Assembly: GCF_000308695.1 (NCBI RefSeq)
Contig: NZ_BAGG01000256.1
Location: 1 to 51,406 of the forward strand
Length of the DNA: 51,406 nt
Direction: 5' to 3'
DNA from: Nocardia takedensis NBRC 100417
Lineage (GTDB): Bacteria > Actinomycetota > Actinomycetes > Mycobacteriales > Mycobacteriaceae
A program made the translations under genes and the position numbers. The notes beneath the pieces are model-generated. The model had not been told where the DNA came from. It did not search any database and was given only the letters and a program-made list of their open reading frames with translations. Shown here one piece after another: positions 9,370-18,033 of this stretch. Every line of letters begins with the position of its first letter. Within the stretch, counting starts at the first letter, position 1.

Positions 9370-10551
9370 TCAGACCGAGCCGGACCCGCCGGGCGGCGGG
9401 GGCGGGTTCAACAGACGGGTCGCGGCATCGACCACCGCATTCACCGCGCCGGTCGCTGCGTCGAGGACCGCGTCGACCGCGCCAGCGGCGCCGTCGACAA
9501 CGTGGGCGAGGACATCGGGGCCCGGCTCGGGCATCGGCGCCGGGATCGGCTCGGGCGCCGCGATCGGCTCGGGCGCGGGGGCCGCCGCGGAATCGCACTC
9601 CTCGCCGACCGTGATATCCGGTGGCGGCGTGGATTCCGGATCGGGATCCGGGGGCGGCGGCGCTCCGAGTTCGGACAGCGGCGGCGGAGGCGGGACCGGG
9701 GTGGTGTCGGTGGAGGCCCCGATCGCGGCCGCGAAACCGGAACCGGCCACCGCGCCCACGATCGCCCCACCGACCAGCGCCGGGACACCGAGCACGAGCG
9801 CACCGACCGGGATACCGATCGACGCGCCCACGAAAGCCCCGGGCACCGCCCCGATACCACCGGCCAACGAACCCACACCGGCGCCGATCACCGCGCCCAC
9901 ACCCGCCCCACCGACCGCGCCGACGACACCGCCCGGAACACCCGCGACCTCGGCGCCGAGGTAGGCCCCACCCGCACCACCGGCCACCGTCGACAACGCA
10001 CGCCGGTCGGACTCCTCCCGCGGCACCCCGAGCGCGTCGTAACGGATCGCGATCTCGGTCTCGATCCACCGCAACCACGCCTCGATGTCCTCCTCGAGAT
10101 AGACATCGACGAAATCGGGAACCACGAACTCCGCATCACCGGCACGGATCGTGCGCGGCCCCGGCAACACCGGCACCAAGTCAGGCGTCGGTTCCTCGAT
10201 CCGGACCTCCCCCTCCTCGAGGGTGTCGAGATCGGAGTCCTCCGGCTCGGGAACCACCGCCGGCGCTGGCGCGCGGAGTCGCTGTTGCTGGTGGGGTTGC
10301 GGTGTGGGCCGGTCGGGCACCGACTGCGCCGGCGGATCCGGCACGAACACCGCCAACCCCTGCTCCGGAACCGGCGGCGCGGGTGGCGGGGCGGGTTGTT
10401 CGGGCGTCGTGACTCCGGCCTGGCCGCCCGGGGTGACCCCGGCCTGACCGGGATCGGCCAGACCGGTGCCGGACACGGCCACGGCCATCGCCACCGGCAG
10501 CGCGCCGACCAGGACCGCGCGGCGCAGCCGACGGTGCAGCGAATCGTTCAT
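9370..10551 (-). CDS. Secreted Pro-rich protein with a glycine-zipper domain (insoluble-domain-like)
   Basis: The 393-residue product has a signal peptide (basic start MNDSLHRRLRR, then a hydrophobic core, cleaving near ADPG), a proline-rich segment (about residues 45-100), an acidic helical region with WLRWIETEIA (about 150-165), and a glycine-zipper block (about 185-275) of alternating Gly/Ala/Val such as GGAGVGAVIGAGVGSLAGG. The end is Pro-rich, then Ala/Val rich. Such zipper domains insert in or aggregate at membranes. Three chromosomal genes in this window (41526-42170, 43752-44477, 44491-45204) have the same signal peptide plus zipper plan. The ATG at 10551 is chosen because the longer form would bury the signal peptide. 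It is the first gene of the minus-strand operon. Confidence 0.7.
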   Translation of the reverse strand: MNDSLHRRLRRAVLVGALPVAMAVAVSGTGLADPGQAGVTPGGQAGVTTPEQPAPPPAPPVPEQGLAVFVPDPPAQSVPDRPTPQPHQQQRLRAPAPAVVPEPEDSDLDTLEEGEVRIEEPTPDLVPVLPGPRTIRAGDAEFVVPDFVDVYLEEDIEAWLRWIETEIAIRYDALGVPREESDRRALSTVAGGAGGAYLGAEVAGVPGGVVGAVGGAGVGAVIGAGVGSLAGGIGAVPGAFVGASIGIPVGALVLGVPALVGGAIVGAVAGSGFAAAIGASTDTTPVPPPPPLSELGAPPPPDPDPESTPPPDITVGEECDSAAAPAPEPIAAPEPIPAPMPEPGPDVLAHVVDGAAGAVDAVLDAATGAVNAVVDAATRLLNPPPPPGGSGSV

Positions 10552-11094
10552 CAAGGAAGCCCCTCGTGTCACTCGGATGCCGAACACGAATCGAGCCGAA
10601 ACCAGGGGCAAAAAATCGGTGCCGCAACACCGTTCACGCGCCACACCGCACGGAAGAACCGCACGGGGATCGACTGATTCGATAGCTGCGGCAACCGGCG
10701 ATCGACACCTGAGACGTGCAGCAGCGCTACATCCGGATCCGCCACCAGCGAGACACCGGGAAACCCCTAAAAAGAACGGGGGCGCAACCGAAGCTTAGGA
10801 CCCGCCGCGCACCCGACGCAAGACCACCCCGCCCCCGCGCACCCCCACCCCGGACACAACCATCACGGACACACCACGCAGACATCCACATAATCCGCTG
10901 TCGCGCAACCGATTCAACGGATCGTGACCGCCCGCACCGACCCGCGGAATCCCGACCGCGCCGCGAGCGGCGACCACCGACCGGCGGCCGTGACCGGACG
11001 AGGACCGCCATCACGTGGATCGGAGGCGAGGGCGTCGAGCGGGTACTGTGCCCCTCATCGCGACCGCGTCGAACGTCGCGACTCACGTCAGGGG
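10552..11094. promoter_or_regulatory. Divergent intergenic region with promoter of the transfer operon
   Basis: These 543 bp separate the first gene of the minus-strand transfer operon from a plus-strand unknown gene, so promoters for both directions should lie here. I see no convincing protein gene. The only clear structure is the 43-nt repeat copy at 10724-10766. Exact -35/-10 positions are not evident. Confidence 0.4.
10724..10766 (-). repeat. 43-nt imperfect direct repeat, copy 1 (possible shared promoter/operator)
   Basis: This sequence is the same as 15574-15616 at 39 of 43 positions, in the same orientation. Looser similarity continues for another 30 nt to a shared TAGG near 10796 and 15647. 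Both copies lie roughly 175-190 bp upstream of the start codon of a minus-strand element gene, suggesting a common promoter or regulator site rather than a chance repeat. Confidence 0.65.
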
Positions 11095-11634
11095 ATGGAT
11101 GTGTCAGACAACAGCGGTACCGCACGCCAAGAAGCCGAAGCCCGGTGGGGCGGACCGAACTTCGAGGCCACCCAGATCGACAACATCGGCGCCGCGGTGC
11201 TCGCGTCATGGTGCACACGCGCCGGTCTGGTGATCACCGACACCAGCACCCACAACACCCGCTTCAACGCCATCGTCGCCGACCCCGCACCCGAATGGAC
11301 ACTACCGATCGCGATAAAGGTCCCCACCCGAAACAGCATCGAAGTGGTACGCGACCAACTCGACTTCACCGGAGTCTTCGTCTACGTATTCCTGGGACGC
11401 CACGACGGCGGACAACAGACCCGCGAACACACCACGATCCTCGCACTCGACCCCCACACCGCCTGGCGGCTGCCCCGCGCCGACCCCGCCCCCCACCGCG
11501 ACGACGCCCCCGCACGGATGTGGCCACTCACCCCGGCACTGGCCGAACTCCTCGCCCCCGACCTCGCCACCTCCCCCGACCAGCTGCGCGCCGTGCTGGC
11601 ACGCCACGGCTGGCGCAAACCTTCTTCGGATTAG
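11095..11634 (+). CDS. Unknown cargo protein, possibly a degenerate nuclease fold
   Basis: The 179-residue product is soluble, with no signal peptide or helix. AGGGG at 11090-11094 lies too close to the ATG at 11095 and is better placed for the GTG at 11101, so the true start may be the GTG two codons on. The order IGAAVLASW, then RFNAIVADP, then PIAIKVPT loosely follows the helix-strand-strand core of PD-(D/E)XK-type proteins, but the usual acidic residue is Asn and the ExK pair is not clear, so this is only a suggestion. The gene is divergent from the transfer operon and lies at the left edge of the cargo block. Confidence 0.6.
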   Translation: MDVSDNSGTARQEAEARWGGPNFEATQIDNIGAAVLASWCTRAGLVITDTSTHNTRFNAIVADPAPEWTLPIAIKVPTRNSIEVVRDQLDFTGVFVYVFLGRHDGGQQTREHTTILALDPHTAWRLPRADPAPHRDDAPARMWPLTPALAELLAPDLATSPDQLRAVLARHGWRKPSSD

Positions 11635-12130
11635 CGCCGCGCACAGAGGTTCGGCGTGTCTAGCCTGCGTTTGTGACGAGATCGTCGCCAAGACGATTAC
11701 TCCCAGCGGCGAGCTAACGGCCATCACTCACCACGATAAACTGCATCCAGGGGACATCCACCCGATACCGATCAGAGATAAGCAAGACTGCCCCTACGGC
11801 CTCACTGCGGGTCATGACTTCGAGCAAGAACTGCGGGAACTTCTTGAGAATCACATGCGATGGGATAGATCAGCGACCAGCAAGACCCGGGGAAACCAGG
11901 CGATGCGGGAAGATGCTTCCCGTCCGGTCTACAACAGCGCGCACTTGACGCTACAATCACACGATGGGCGCTATTTCAACGTCACACTCATGGCGGGGCT
12001 ACGCACGCTATCGCCATTCCACAATCATCGGGTGGGCACACCGTGCACGCTCCAACGCATTGCTGGCGTTCCTGATCGCAGCAGCGACGTTACTACTTTC
12101 CACGGTCGTCCTATGCATAGTGCTAATTAG
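11635..12130 (+). pseudogene. Open frame without a start codon, possible 5'-truncated gene remnant
   Basis: A frame different from both neighbours stays open from before 11635 to a stop at 12128-12130. Between about 11680 and 11900 its translation looks protein-like (for example HHDKLHPGDIHPIPIRDK and HDFEQELRELLENHMRW). It has no ATG, GTG or TTG in a usable position; the first ATG in frame is at 11855. Its 3' part overlaps the membrane-protein gene starting at 11964. A gene fragment left by recombination is the simplest reading; chance is possible. No other feature is seen in the 329 bp between 11634 and 11964. Confidence 0.3.
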
Positions 12131-12365
12131 GTCAGTTCACTCTCCCGCTCTCGTCCTGATATCCTTCGGATCATCTACGGTATCACTCGCAATAATGATC
12201 AACGCTTTCGTTAGCCTGCGCGTTATTAGAGATCTTCTAGCGGAGCGGAATAACCTCGAGGAGGCACGCGAGAAATTTTTCCGCGACATCCACGAGGGCG
12301 GTCAGCCGGTATCAATCGAAGCCTCCACCCCTCCAATTGGCGTCGAGGAAAGCGGGCTGCCGTGA
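11964..12365 (+). CDS. Small membrane protein, first of a coupled pair
   Basis: The 133-residue product has two predicted membrane helices, about residues 32-54 (ALLAFLIAAATLLLSTVVLC) and 60-85 (ALVLISFGSSTVSLAIMI), followed by a charged helical tail that could form a coiled coil (RDLLAERNNLEEAREKF). No strong ribosome site precedes the ATG, and part of the sequence overlaps the remnant frame, so the start is uncertain. The gene overlaps the next by four bases (GTGA). Base composition is clearly less GC-rich than the backbone, with many A/T-ending codons, suggesting acquisition from elsewhere. Function unknown; the two-gene membrane pair beside nuclease genes is compatible with a defence or toxin role, which is inference. 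Confidence 0.6.
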   Translation: MGAISTSHSWRGYARYRHSTIIGWAHRARSNALLAFLIAAATLLLSTVVLCIVLIRSVHSPALVLISFGSSTVSLAIMINAFVSLRVIRDLLAERNNLEEAREKFFRDIHEGGQPVSIEASTPPIGVEESGLP

Positions 12366-12880
12366 CCGAACCGGTCAGCTCAGCCGAACTTTTCCAACAG
12401 GCGATACGCCGCGCTCTTACTGAACAGCAATTACCAACAAATCTCCCTGCCTCCATCCCCGATCCGACAGCCGCTCCCATCCCGCCCTTCGCGGAAGACC
12501 AGGCAGCTCTCGACCGAAGAAGCGAACAAGTCGATAAGGCCAGCCGTGTTCAGAAGGCCATTGCTATTTGGGGCCTCGTGTTTACTATTGGCGCGTTCGC
12601 CATTGCGGCTTATGGTGATGTTATCAAGGACTACATCAGTGACGATAAGCCCGCTGCGGTGGTCGAGGTGATCAAGGACTGCCCGCGATTGCAAGATGAG
12701 GCTTACGAGAAGCAACGACAAAACCCCTCCATTGTCCGAACCTACGGTGGGGAGATTGAAGCACAATGCCACTTGAACGAGATCACCGAGCAAGCACGCA
12801 AGGCACCGAGAAGTGACCTACCAGACAGTAGTATGTCACCACAGGGTAGCGCTGGCGGAGAGCCCTCCAGCGGACGTTGA
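12362..12880 (+). CDS. Bitopic membrane protein, second of a coupled pair
   Basis: The 172-residue product starts at a GTG (12362) overlapping the stop of the previous gene (GTGA). The N-terminal 60 residues are polar with a helical stretch, one membrane helix lies at about residues 67-87 (IAIWGLVFTIGAFAIAAYGD), and the C-terminal 80 residues contain two cysteines (DCPRLQDEAYEKQ and EAQCHLNE) and end in a disordered tail. Composition is less GC-rich than the backbone, as in its partner. No family recognised. Two membrane proteins translated together probably form one complex. Confidence 0.65.
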   Translation: MTEPVSSAELFQQAIRRALTEQQLPTNLPASIPDPTAAPIPPFAEDQAALDRRSEQVDKASRVQKAIAIWGLVFTIGAFAIAAYGDVIKDYISDDKPAAVVEVIKDCPRLQDEAYEKQRQNPSIVRTYGGEIEAQCHLNEITEQARKAPRSDLPDSSMSPQGSAGGEPSSGR

Positions 12881-13094
12881 AGTATAGCTTCTTGGCAAAG
12901 CCCGCCCCTGAGCCTGTCTCCGAAGTTTTCGCATAGGTCATTCGGTGCACGACTCGGTCGCGACGGGCTCGACTGGCCATCGTATCCAAATGTTGACCGA
13001 CAAGCAGTGAATTTCTTGATTTCGCGCCGAATCTCAACGGTCGGCGGTTCGGAACTTCGCCAACAATTGTCGCGCCTTCAACAAAGCCAGACGT

Positions 13095-13155
13095 CGGCGC
13101 GCAGGCGTTACCCACTGCGATAACTCGCCTGCGCTTATCGCGCCGAAGTGATCGT
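13095..13155. terminator. Bulged hairpin between converging genes, possible terminator
   Basis: CGGCGCG (13095-13101) pairs with CGCGCCG (13149-13155), and CAGGCG (13102-13107) with CGCCTG (13136-13141), leaving a 7-nt bulge. It lies just after the convergent stop at 13198 on the minus strand and after 12880 on the plus strand. There is no T-run. The rest of the 317 bp between 12880 and 13198 shows no gene. Confidence 0.35.
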
Positions 13156-13197
13156 TGCGCTGATCGTTCAACTGCTCACGTCAATCGGCAACAGAAC

Positions 13198-15387
13198 CTA
13201 GCCGAGTCCGCGGCGTCTGGGCGGGGCCGGTGGTGTGCCGATCGCCTGCTGTCGTGAGCGCGTGGTCCTGGCGACCTGTGGCACGGTGGGGCGCGGCGGG
13301 GCGGATGGGGCGGATGCTCTGCCGGTGGCTTCGGTGTGGAGACGGTCGACTTCACGCAGGCGTTGGCCCACCGCGGCGGGCACCGACGCCGGGGGCATGG
13401 TCTTGAGGGTCCCGTGCCGGTCCCGGTGCCGGACACCGGATTCCAGCGCGGTGATCATGTCGTGGTGGTCGGCGAAGGTGGCCGCGCCGTCGGCGAGCTT
13501 CCAGTGCGGGTGGCCCGGGTAGGCGACGTAGTTGCGGGCGACCCATCGACCGTTCTCGGTGCCGAGCACGACCCGGCGTCCCGGTTGCTCCGGGACGTCG
13601 AAACTGAGGCGGTAGTTGTCGACCGTGGCGGCCTCGACCGGGAGCAGGTCGCCGGCCGGCACCGGTTCGGCGATGAACTCCGCGCGCCGCGTGGGTAGTT
13701 CGTGGCGGGGATCGTGACCGATGCTGGTCATCAGCGACCGCAGGACCGTGCGTTCGCTGCCCAGCAGGCCCGGATGGGTCGCGATCCGCCCGTTCAGATG
13801 ACGGCCCAGATCGAAGCGCAGCAGACGCAGAGTGTGCTGTCCGGGCCCGCGAGCACGGTCCCCGACCACCTGGGTCAACTGATACAGGCGCAGCAGATCA
13901 TCGACATCGCGACCACGCACCTCGGGCCCCACAGCGGGTGGGCGTCTCATCAACTGCACCGCGCGCGTGCCCAGGGCCGCGGCGTCGGGCAGATCGAAGA
14001 CGAACTCGTATCCGGCCAACGGCGAGCGTTGCGCGCGGGCGAGTTCCTCGAGTACGTCGATGCGGTCGGTCGCGGTCAGTGCGGGGTGCGACAACAGGGT
14101 GTGGACCCTGTCGCGGACCTCCCCGATCTTGGCGTGCAGATCCGCGAGGTCGCGCGCGCCGAGGCGACTCCCCCGCCGGTGTAGGTCCTCGTGCAGGTCG
14201 TAGTGCTGGATCAACGCGACCTGTACTTCGGCGCCGACGAATCCCGACGACGCCACCGCCGCGACCTCGGTGGCGATGTTGCGGTGGGTCCGATGCCCCA
14301 GATCGACACGCCGCAGCGCCTCACGCGTCGCGGGCAGTGCCGCGGCCAGGCCGGGATCGGTCAGCATGTACGCCAGTTCCGTCCCGAGCGCGCTGTGGGC
14401 CGAGGCGACGATCCGTCGACGCATCAACCCGGCACCTCCAGCCTCGTCGACGAACTCGAAACTCGGCGAAACGCGGGCGGCCTCCTCGTAACGCCCGACC
14501 AACACCGCCACCCTGGTCTCGTCCACCCCCGCCAACCCCGTGATCACGGTGCCGTCGAACTCGGTGACCTCGCTCAACGCCCGCGCCAAACGCGCACCGG
14601 TCAGAACCTGCGAAGTGAACGAGCTGACGGCGCCGTCGGCGTGCGATTCGGTCGTGCGCGCGCGCACCAACGCCTCGCCCGGGTAGGTTCCGCTGACCAG
14701 ACGCAGGTACTCCCGCGCGTGGCTCGCACTGTCGAAACGCTGCTGGGCGACCGCCTTGAACCGGGTGCCGCGCATCGGCCGGTTGAGGATCCCCGCGTCC
14801 GCCTCGAGGATCTCGAACGTCGCCGTGAACCGACCATTCGGACGCGCCAACGGCACCAGATCGTGCATCGCGACGCGATTCAACGCCGCCTGACGGTCCA
14901 GGTCGTCGAGTCCGTCCACCGTCATCGCCAAATCCTCACGCAACAGTTGACGTTTCGCGGCCAGCTCGACATCGGCGGGGGCACGCAGGAACTCGGCGGT
15001 GACCTGCTCGTAGAGCCGCATCAACGACGGCACCACCACCGCGGCGTCCAGATCGCGGCGCCCCGACACCACATCGGGACTGATCACCGAGCGGGCGGTG
15101 TCGGCCAACGCGGCCGCGACCGCAGCGGGGGAACCGGTGAGGTCGTACACCATCGGAGACAGGTGCGCGATCTCGACAGTGTCGACGATCGACACCCGAT
15201 AGTCGGATATCCCCTCCCGCGCGTCCGCGTGCCGCCGCGCCGGGTGGGTGAGCTGTGCACGCACCCACCCCCTCGCGGCCCGCACATCGCCGAACTCCCG
15301 CGACACCGCAGGATCGTTCACGCCGGACGGGGTCAGTACTACTCGGTAACGATCAGGAACTGCCGGAGAAACTGTCGGCACGGTCAT
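13198..15387 (-). CDS. Large soluble protein of the element backbone, unknown function
   Basis: The 729-residue product starts at ATG 15387 (MTVPTVSP); a form 19 residues longer is possible but its extra residues look non-coding. The sequence is Arg/Ala/Leu rich and mostly helical, with no membrane segment, P-loop or catalytic motif that I recognise. It contains recurrent segments around residues 20-60 and 190-230 (RGWVRAQLTHPARR, SASHAREYLRLVSGTYPGE) that look like repeats of one small domain processing an input sequence, and a tail of about 80 residues that is Pro/Arg rich and disordered. A 43-nt repeat shared with the transfer operon lies 190 bp upstream, linking it to the backbone rather than the cargo. 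A DNA-processing role is possible but unsupported. Confidence 0.65.
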   Translation of the reverse strand: MTVPTVSPAVPDRYRVVLTPSGVNDPAVSREFGDVRAARGWVRAQLTHPARRHADAREGISDYRVSIVDTVEIAHLSPMVYDLTGSPAAVAAALADTARSVISPDVVSGRRDLDAAVVVPSLMRLYEQVTAEFLRAPADVELAAKRQLLREDLAMTVDGLDDLDRQAALNRVAMHDLVPLARPNGRFTATFEILEADAGILNRPMRGTRFKAVAQQRFDSASHAREYLRLVSGTYPGEALVRARTTESHADGAVSSFTSQVLTGARLARALSEVTEFDGTVITGLAGVDETRVAVLVGRYEEAARVSPSFEFVDEAGGAGLMRRRIVASAHSALGTELAYMLTDPGLAAALPATREALRRVDLGHRTHRNIATEVAAVASSGFVGAEVQVALIQHYDLHEDLHRRGSRLGARDLADLHAKIGEVRDRVHTLLSHPALTATDRIDVLEELARAQRSPLAGYEFVFDLPDAAALGTRAVQLMRRPPAVGPEVRGRDVDDLLRLYQLTQVVGDRARGPGQHTLRLLRFDLGRHLNGRIATHPGLLGSERTVLRSLMTSIGHDPRHELPTRRAEFIAEPVPAGDLLPVEAATVDNYRLSFDVPEQPGRRVVLGTENGRWVARNYVAYPGHPHWKLADGAATFADHHDMITALESGVRHRDRHGTLKTMPPASVPAAVGQRLREVDRLHTEATGRASAPSAPPRPTVPQVARTTRSRQQAIGTPPAPPRRRGLG

Positions 15388-15573
15388 CAGAGATCCGCTC
15401 TGTCCATGCCCGCCGACACACCGACCGCCCAAACTTTCCACCACGGAACCGCGATAGGAAGGCGGCTCAACGCGCTCCAGCTACGTCAGCGCCATCGCCG
15501 ATGTGTACGCGAGCAGATGTTCGATAAAGGCGAACCACCACGCAGACCGACTTCGACTGTCTCCAAAGCGGTG

Positions 15574-15616
15574 GCGCTGCATCCGGACCCGCCTCCAGCG
15601 AGATACCGGGAAACCC
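15574..15616 (-). repeat. 43-nt imperfect direct repeat, copy 2
   Basis: Second copy of the sequence at 10724-10766 (39/43 identical, four substitutions, same orientation). It lies about 190 bp upstream of the 729-aa gene and within the 332-bp gap 15388-15719, which otherwise shows no gene. Its position relative to a minus-strand start matches that of copy 1. Confidence 0.65.
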
Positions 15617-15719
15617 TCCCAAACGGACGAGAGCGCTCGACAATCGTAGGCCCTCGCTCACCGACCGCGCAATCGGCAACGTCGGCCGCAGCACCGCTGC
15701 GTACCCACCGGCGCTCGAG

Positions 15720-16739
15720 TCATCGCCCCGGCACCGGAATCCCGACGGCCCGGAGTACGGGCACCAATGCAGGATGGCTCCTCACTCGCTCGTCGAGGTC
15801 AACCTGAACAAGGCGTTGAAAGAGCTGATCTTCAGACACACGCCAGATCGGCCGACCGTCGGGGTCGCCGAGCCCCAGACTCTCTTCCAACGAGCCCGGA
15901 ATCCACAGAAGCGTGGCCTGTCCACCGTCGGACGTAATCCGGTCCACGAGCCCTTGGACCTCAAGACCGGACCTTCGCCCCGACTCGTCCTCTTCGAGGA
16001 TCGCAACGAAAGGCATGTCTTGTCCGGCAATTTGGAGTACTGCGTCGATCATCCGTGCCATATTCGCCGGACCTCCGGCGGGCATCAGCCGCACTGGCAG
16101 GGTGGCATCTGTGCGCTCGCGCAGGAACCTGAGGATTCGTTCGTCACGGAGCCCTTCGACGAAGACCGTCTTCGGGCGTTCCCCAACCATCGTCCTGAGG
16201 CGTCGGGCGGTCAGCAGATTTTTGAGTGGAACATAGGGGGTGCCGGATTCCGCTGCCGCGCGGAGCTTCAAGCGAATCGCCTGCGCGATCTCGACCGTAC
16301 CTTCGACCACTAGCTCTATGTCGGTGTCGTTGAAGAGCACGATGTCGAGCTCTTTGCCCGCGACCAACGCGCCGATTGCGTCGTTGCTGTAGCCACTCAT
16401 ACTGAAGAACAGACCGAGCGTGCCGGCCAACTTGCCTTCGACCTTGCCCTTGAACTGGTACAGACTCGACGCCGGATGGGCTTCCGAGGTCCACTTGGCC
16501 TCGAACAAGTACGTTCGACCGTCCAGCACGATCGAACCGTCGACCTCCTCGCCCTGCGGCCGATAGCCCGATCGCGGATCGAGTCCGGCTTCATCGAACA
16601 TCTCGACTAGCGCAGCTTCGAGCTCACGACCCCGATCCGCCTTCTCGCTCGCCGGCGCGTCCGACCGAAGCGCACCGGCGGGCCCGAACCACGCCTTCCA
16701 ACCACCTGCGGCAGCAACCGCGTCGCTGGCCTTACTCAT
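15720..16739 (-). CDS. PD-(D/E)XK nuclease fused to a TOPRIM-like domain (defence-type)
   Basis: The 339-residue product begins at ATG 16739, preceded by GAGGTGGG. The N-terminal half holds a restriction-endonuclease-like core: RGRELEAALVEMF helix, then EEVDGSIVLDGRTYLFEAKW (about residues 64-84), giving the Asp and Glu-x-Lys catalytic triad of Mrr-like enzymes. The C-terminal half (about 190-330) opens with KTVFVEGLRDERILRFL and continues to FVAILEEDESGR, the Glu and acidic cluster expected of a TOPRIM domain such as in OLD and RloC/abortive proteins. Nuclease plus TOPRIM-like architecture in one small protein is unusual. Codon use is less extreme than the backbone. Defence function is inferred from domains and the neighbouring NACHT gene. 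Confidence 0.72.
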   Translation of the reverse strand: MSKASDAVAAAGGWKAWFGPAGALRSDAPASEKADRGRELEAALVEMFDEAGLDPRSGYRPQGEEVDGSIVLDGRTYLFEAKWTSEAHPASSLYQFKGKVEGKLAGTLGLFFSMSGYSNDAIGALVAGKELDIVLFNDTDIELVVEGTVEIAQAIRLKLRAAAESGTPYVPLKNLLTARRLRTMVGERPKTVFVEGLRDERILRFLRERTDATLPVRLMPAGGPANMARMIDAVLQIAGQDMPFVAILEEDESGRRSGLEVQGLVDRITSDGGQATLLWIPGSLEESLGLGDPDGRPIWRVSEDQLFQRLVQVDLDERVRSHPALVPVLRAVGIPVPGR

Positions 16740-17541
16740 CGCCCACCTCGCCCGGTCGGAGCATCCATCCCGGACGATCTGGTCAGTTCTCGTTCGCGCA
16801 CCGCGCAATTCTCATTGCGGCCCAACCGGAATGCTCCACCGGGTCCGTTGTCTCCCGAATCACCCTGACGATGCCGGACACTCCGCTGAGCTTCTCGACG
16901 CGGCTGGACAGCTTCCCAGGCGGGCCCGCACCGCTTGCCGCAGCACGCTTCGGCGTCGACGGCCGCGAATCCCGGCCTGCCGCCCGTCAGCTCTCCTGCC
17001 TCGATCTCTGTTGGTGACGACTTCGACTACCGTCACGACTCTGAGAGGGGGACGGTTCGCGGACGCTTGCTCTCCGGGCACCGAACCCGGCGGCTCGGAC
17101 GACCGCGCTCAGCCGAGCTCATCGCGATCAGGACGGGCGCGCCGACGGCGACGCGCTGCGCGAGATGGTCATCGGTGGGGTCCCCCGCACATTCGGGCTT
17201 CCAGCAGCGCGAACCAGATCGGCGCGTTCACGTGATTGAGGTCCGGCACCCCGACACGAGCCGGGCGCAGATCCAAGGGAAGGGGGTGTCGCTCGACCAT
17301 TGCCGGCAGCGGTCCCATATCGCCGGCGCGCGCCGCCGCGCTCTGGCTCGAGATGTCGGGATCACGCGGTATAACCCCCCGCGCGGAGAGACTGTTCTAT
17401 CGGATCCTCTGGGCCGGAGAGGGAATCGGCGAATAAGCATTCACCGTATCCCATTGAATTCCGGCGAACCATGATCGCATGCGCGTCCTAGGTGCACCAC
17501 CTCGGCCGGGACGGGCCGAGACATCTCCGATGGGGAAGCCG
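16740..17541. other. 802-bp region without a recognisable intact gene
   Basis: No frame on either strand has a credible start, codon pattern and family resemblance. A stretch near 17110-17245 on the plus strand reads somewhat like eroded protein (HRDQDGRADGDALREMVIG) before a stop, so this may hold the remains of a lost cargo gene. A promoter for the minus-strand nuclease gene should lie just upstream of 16739. Confidence 0.35.
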
Positions 17542-18033
17542 TCACTGATTCTGTCTTGCCATCCAGTCCCTGCGATTGCTACGCCACAGCGCAAGTAAGA
17601 GCGGGCCGTCTTCGGGAGCACGCTTCGCAGGGCAGATGTCGAAGTGCGTGATTCTGCACTCGTCCGTCGGGTTGGCACCGCCCAGGTTGACCGCGGTGCC
17701 GTCACCGGCGACGCGCCAGCGTTTGCCCGGTGGGATCTTCGACGTGGGATACGCGCCGGGTTCGAGAAGCAGCCACCGACCGTTCAGCGTTCGATGCCAG
17801 AAGCATTCGGTCTCACAGTGCCGGCACGTGGTCGGCGTTCCCGCACGACTGTCCGCAGCGGGCGCGACGCGCAGTTGGTCGACTGTCAGTTCGAGGTCCA
17901 TCTTCTCGGGTTCGCGGTCGGGGAAGTTCACCGCTTCGTCCCAACACGTGTCACAGGCAACCGTGCGGAGGGGCACAGGCCGCTCCTGGGCTCCCTCGCT
18001 CGCTCCACAAACCATGCACGCCAAGATGCTCAC
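17542..18033 (-). CDS. DUF6083-like protein with paired cysteines
   Basis: The product of about 163 residues has two cysteine pairs near the start (ACMVCGASE and ACDTCWDE), then CRHCETECFWHRT, a segment GRWLLLEPGAYP, and the pattern RWRVAGDGTAVNLGGANP followed by CRITHFDICP. From memory this matches the DUF6083 family of Streptomyces and relatives, whose function is unknown; the cysteine and histidine spacing suggests zinc binding. The GTG at 18033 is taken as start; the ATG at 18015 is an alternative, and neither has a strong ribosome site. It is divergent from the NACHT gene. Possibly an ordinary host-type gene carried as cargo. Confidence 0.7.
   Translation of the reverse strand: MSILACMVCGASEGAQERPVPLRTVACDTCWDEAVNFPDREPEKMDLELTVDQLRVAPAADSRAGTPTTCRHCETECFWHRTLNGRWLLLEPGAYPTSKIPPGKRWRVAGDGTAVNLGGANPTDECRITHFDICPAKRAPEDGPLLLALWRSNRRDWMARQNQ

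Noticed and set aside
12783..13115. 110-codon minus-strand frame between converging genes
   Set aside because: No recognisable domain, starts within the other gene's tail region and has no ribosome site; its composition fits chance.
13198..15807. Long plus-strand frame (14191-15807) opposite the 729-aa gene
   Set aside because: It is Arg/His/Gln-rich antisense of the real gene, an artefact of high third-position GC, with no start signal or family similarity.
16831..17474. Overlapping plus-strand frames in the 16.8-17.5 kb gap
   Set aside because: Arg/Ser/Thr-rich translations typical of non-coding GC-rich DNA; only a short fragment looks like an eroded gene.
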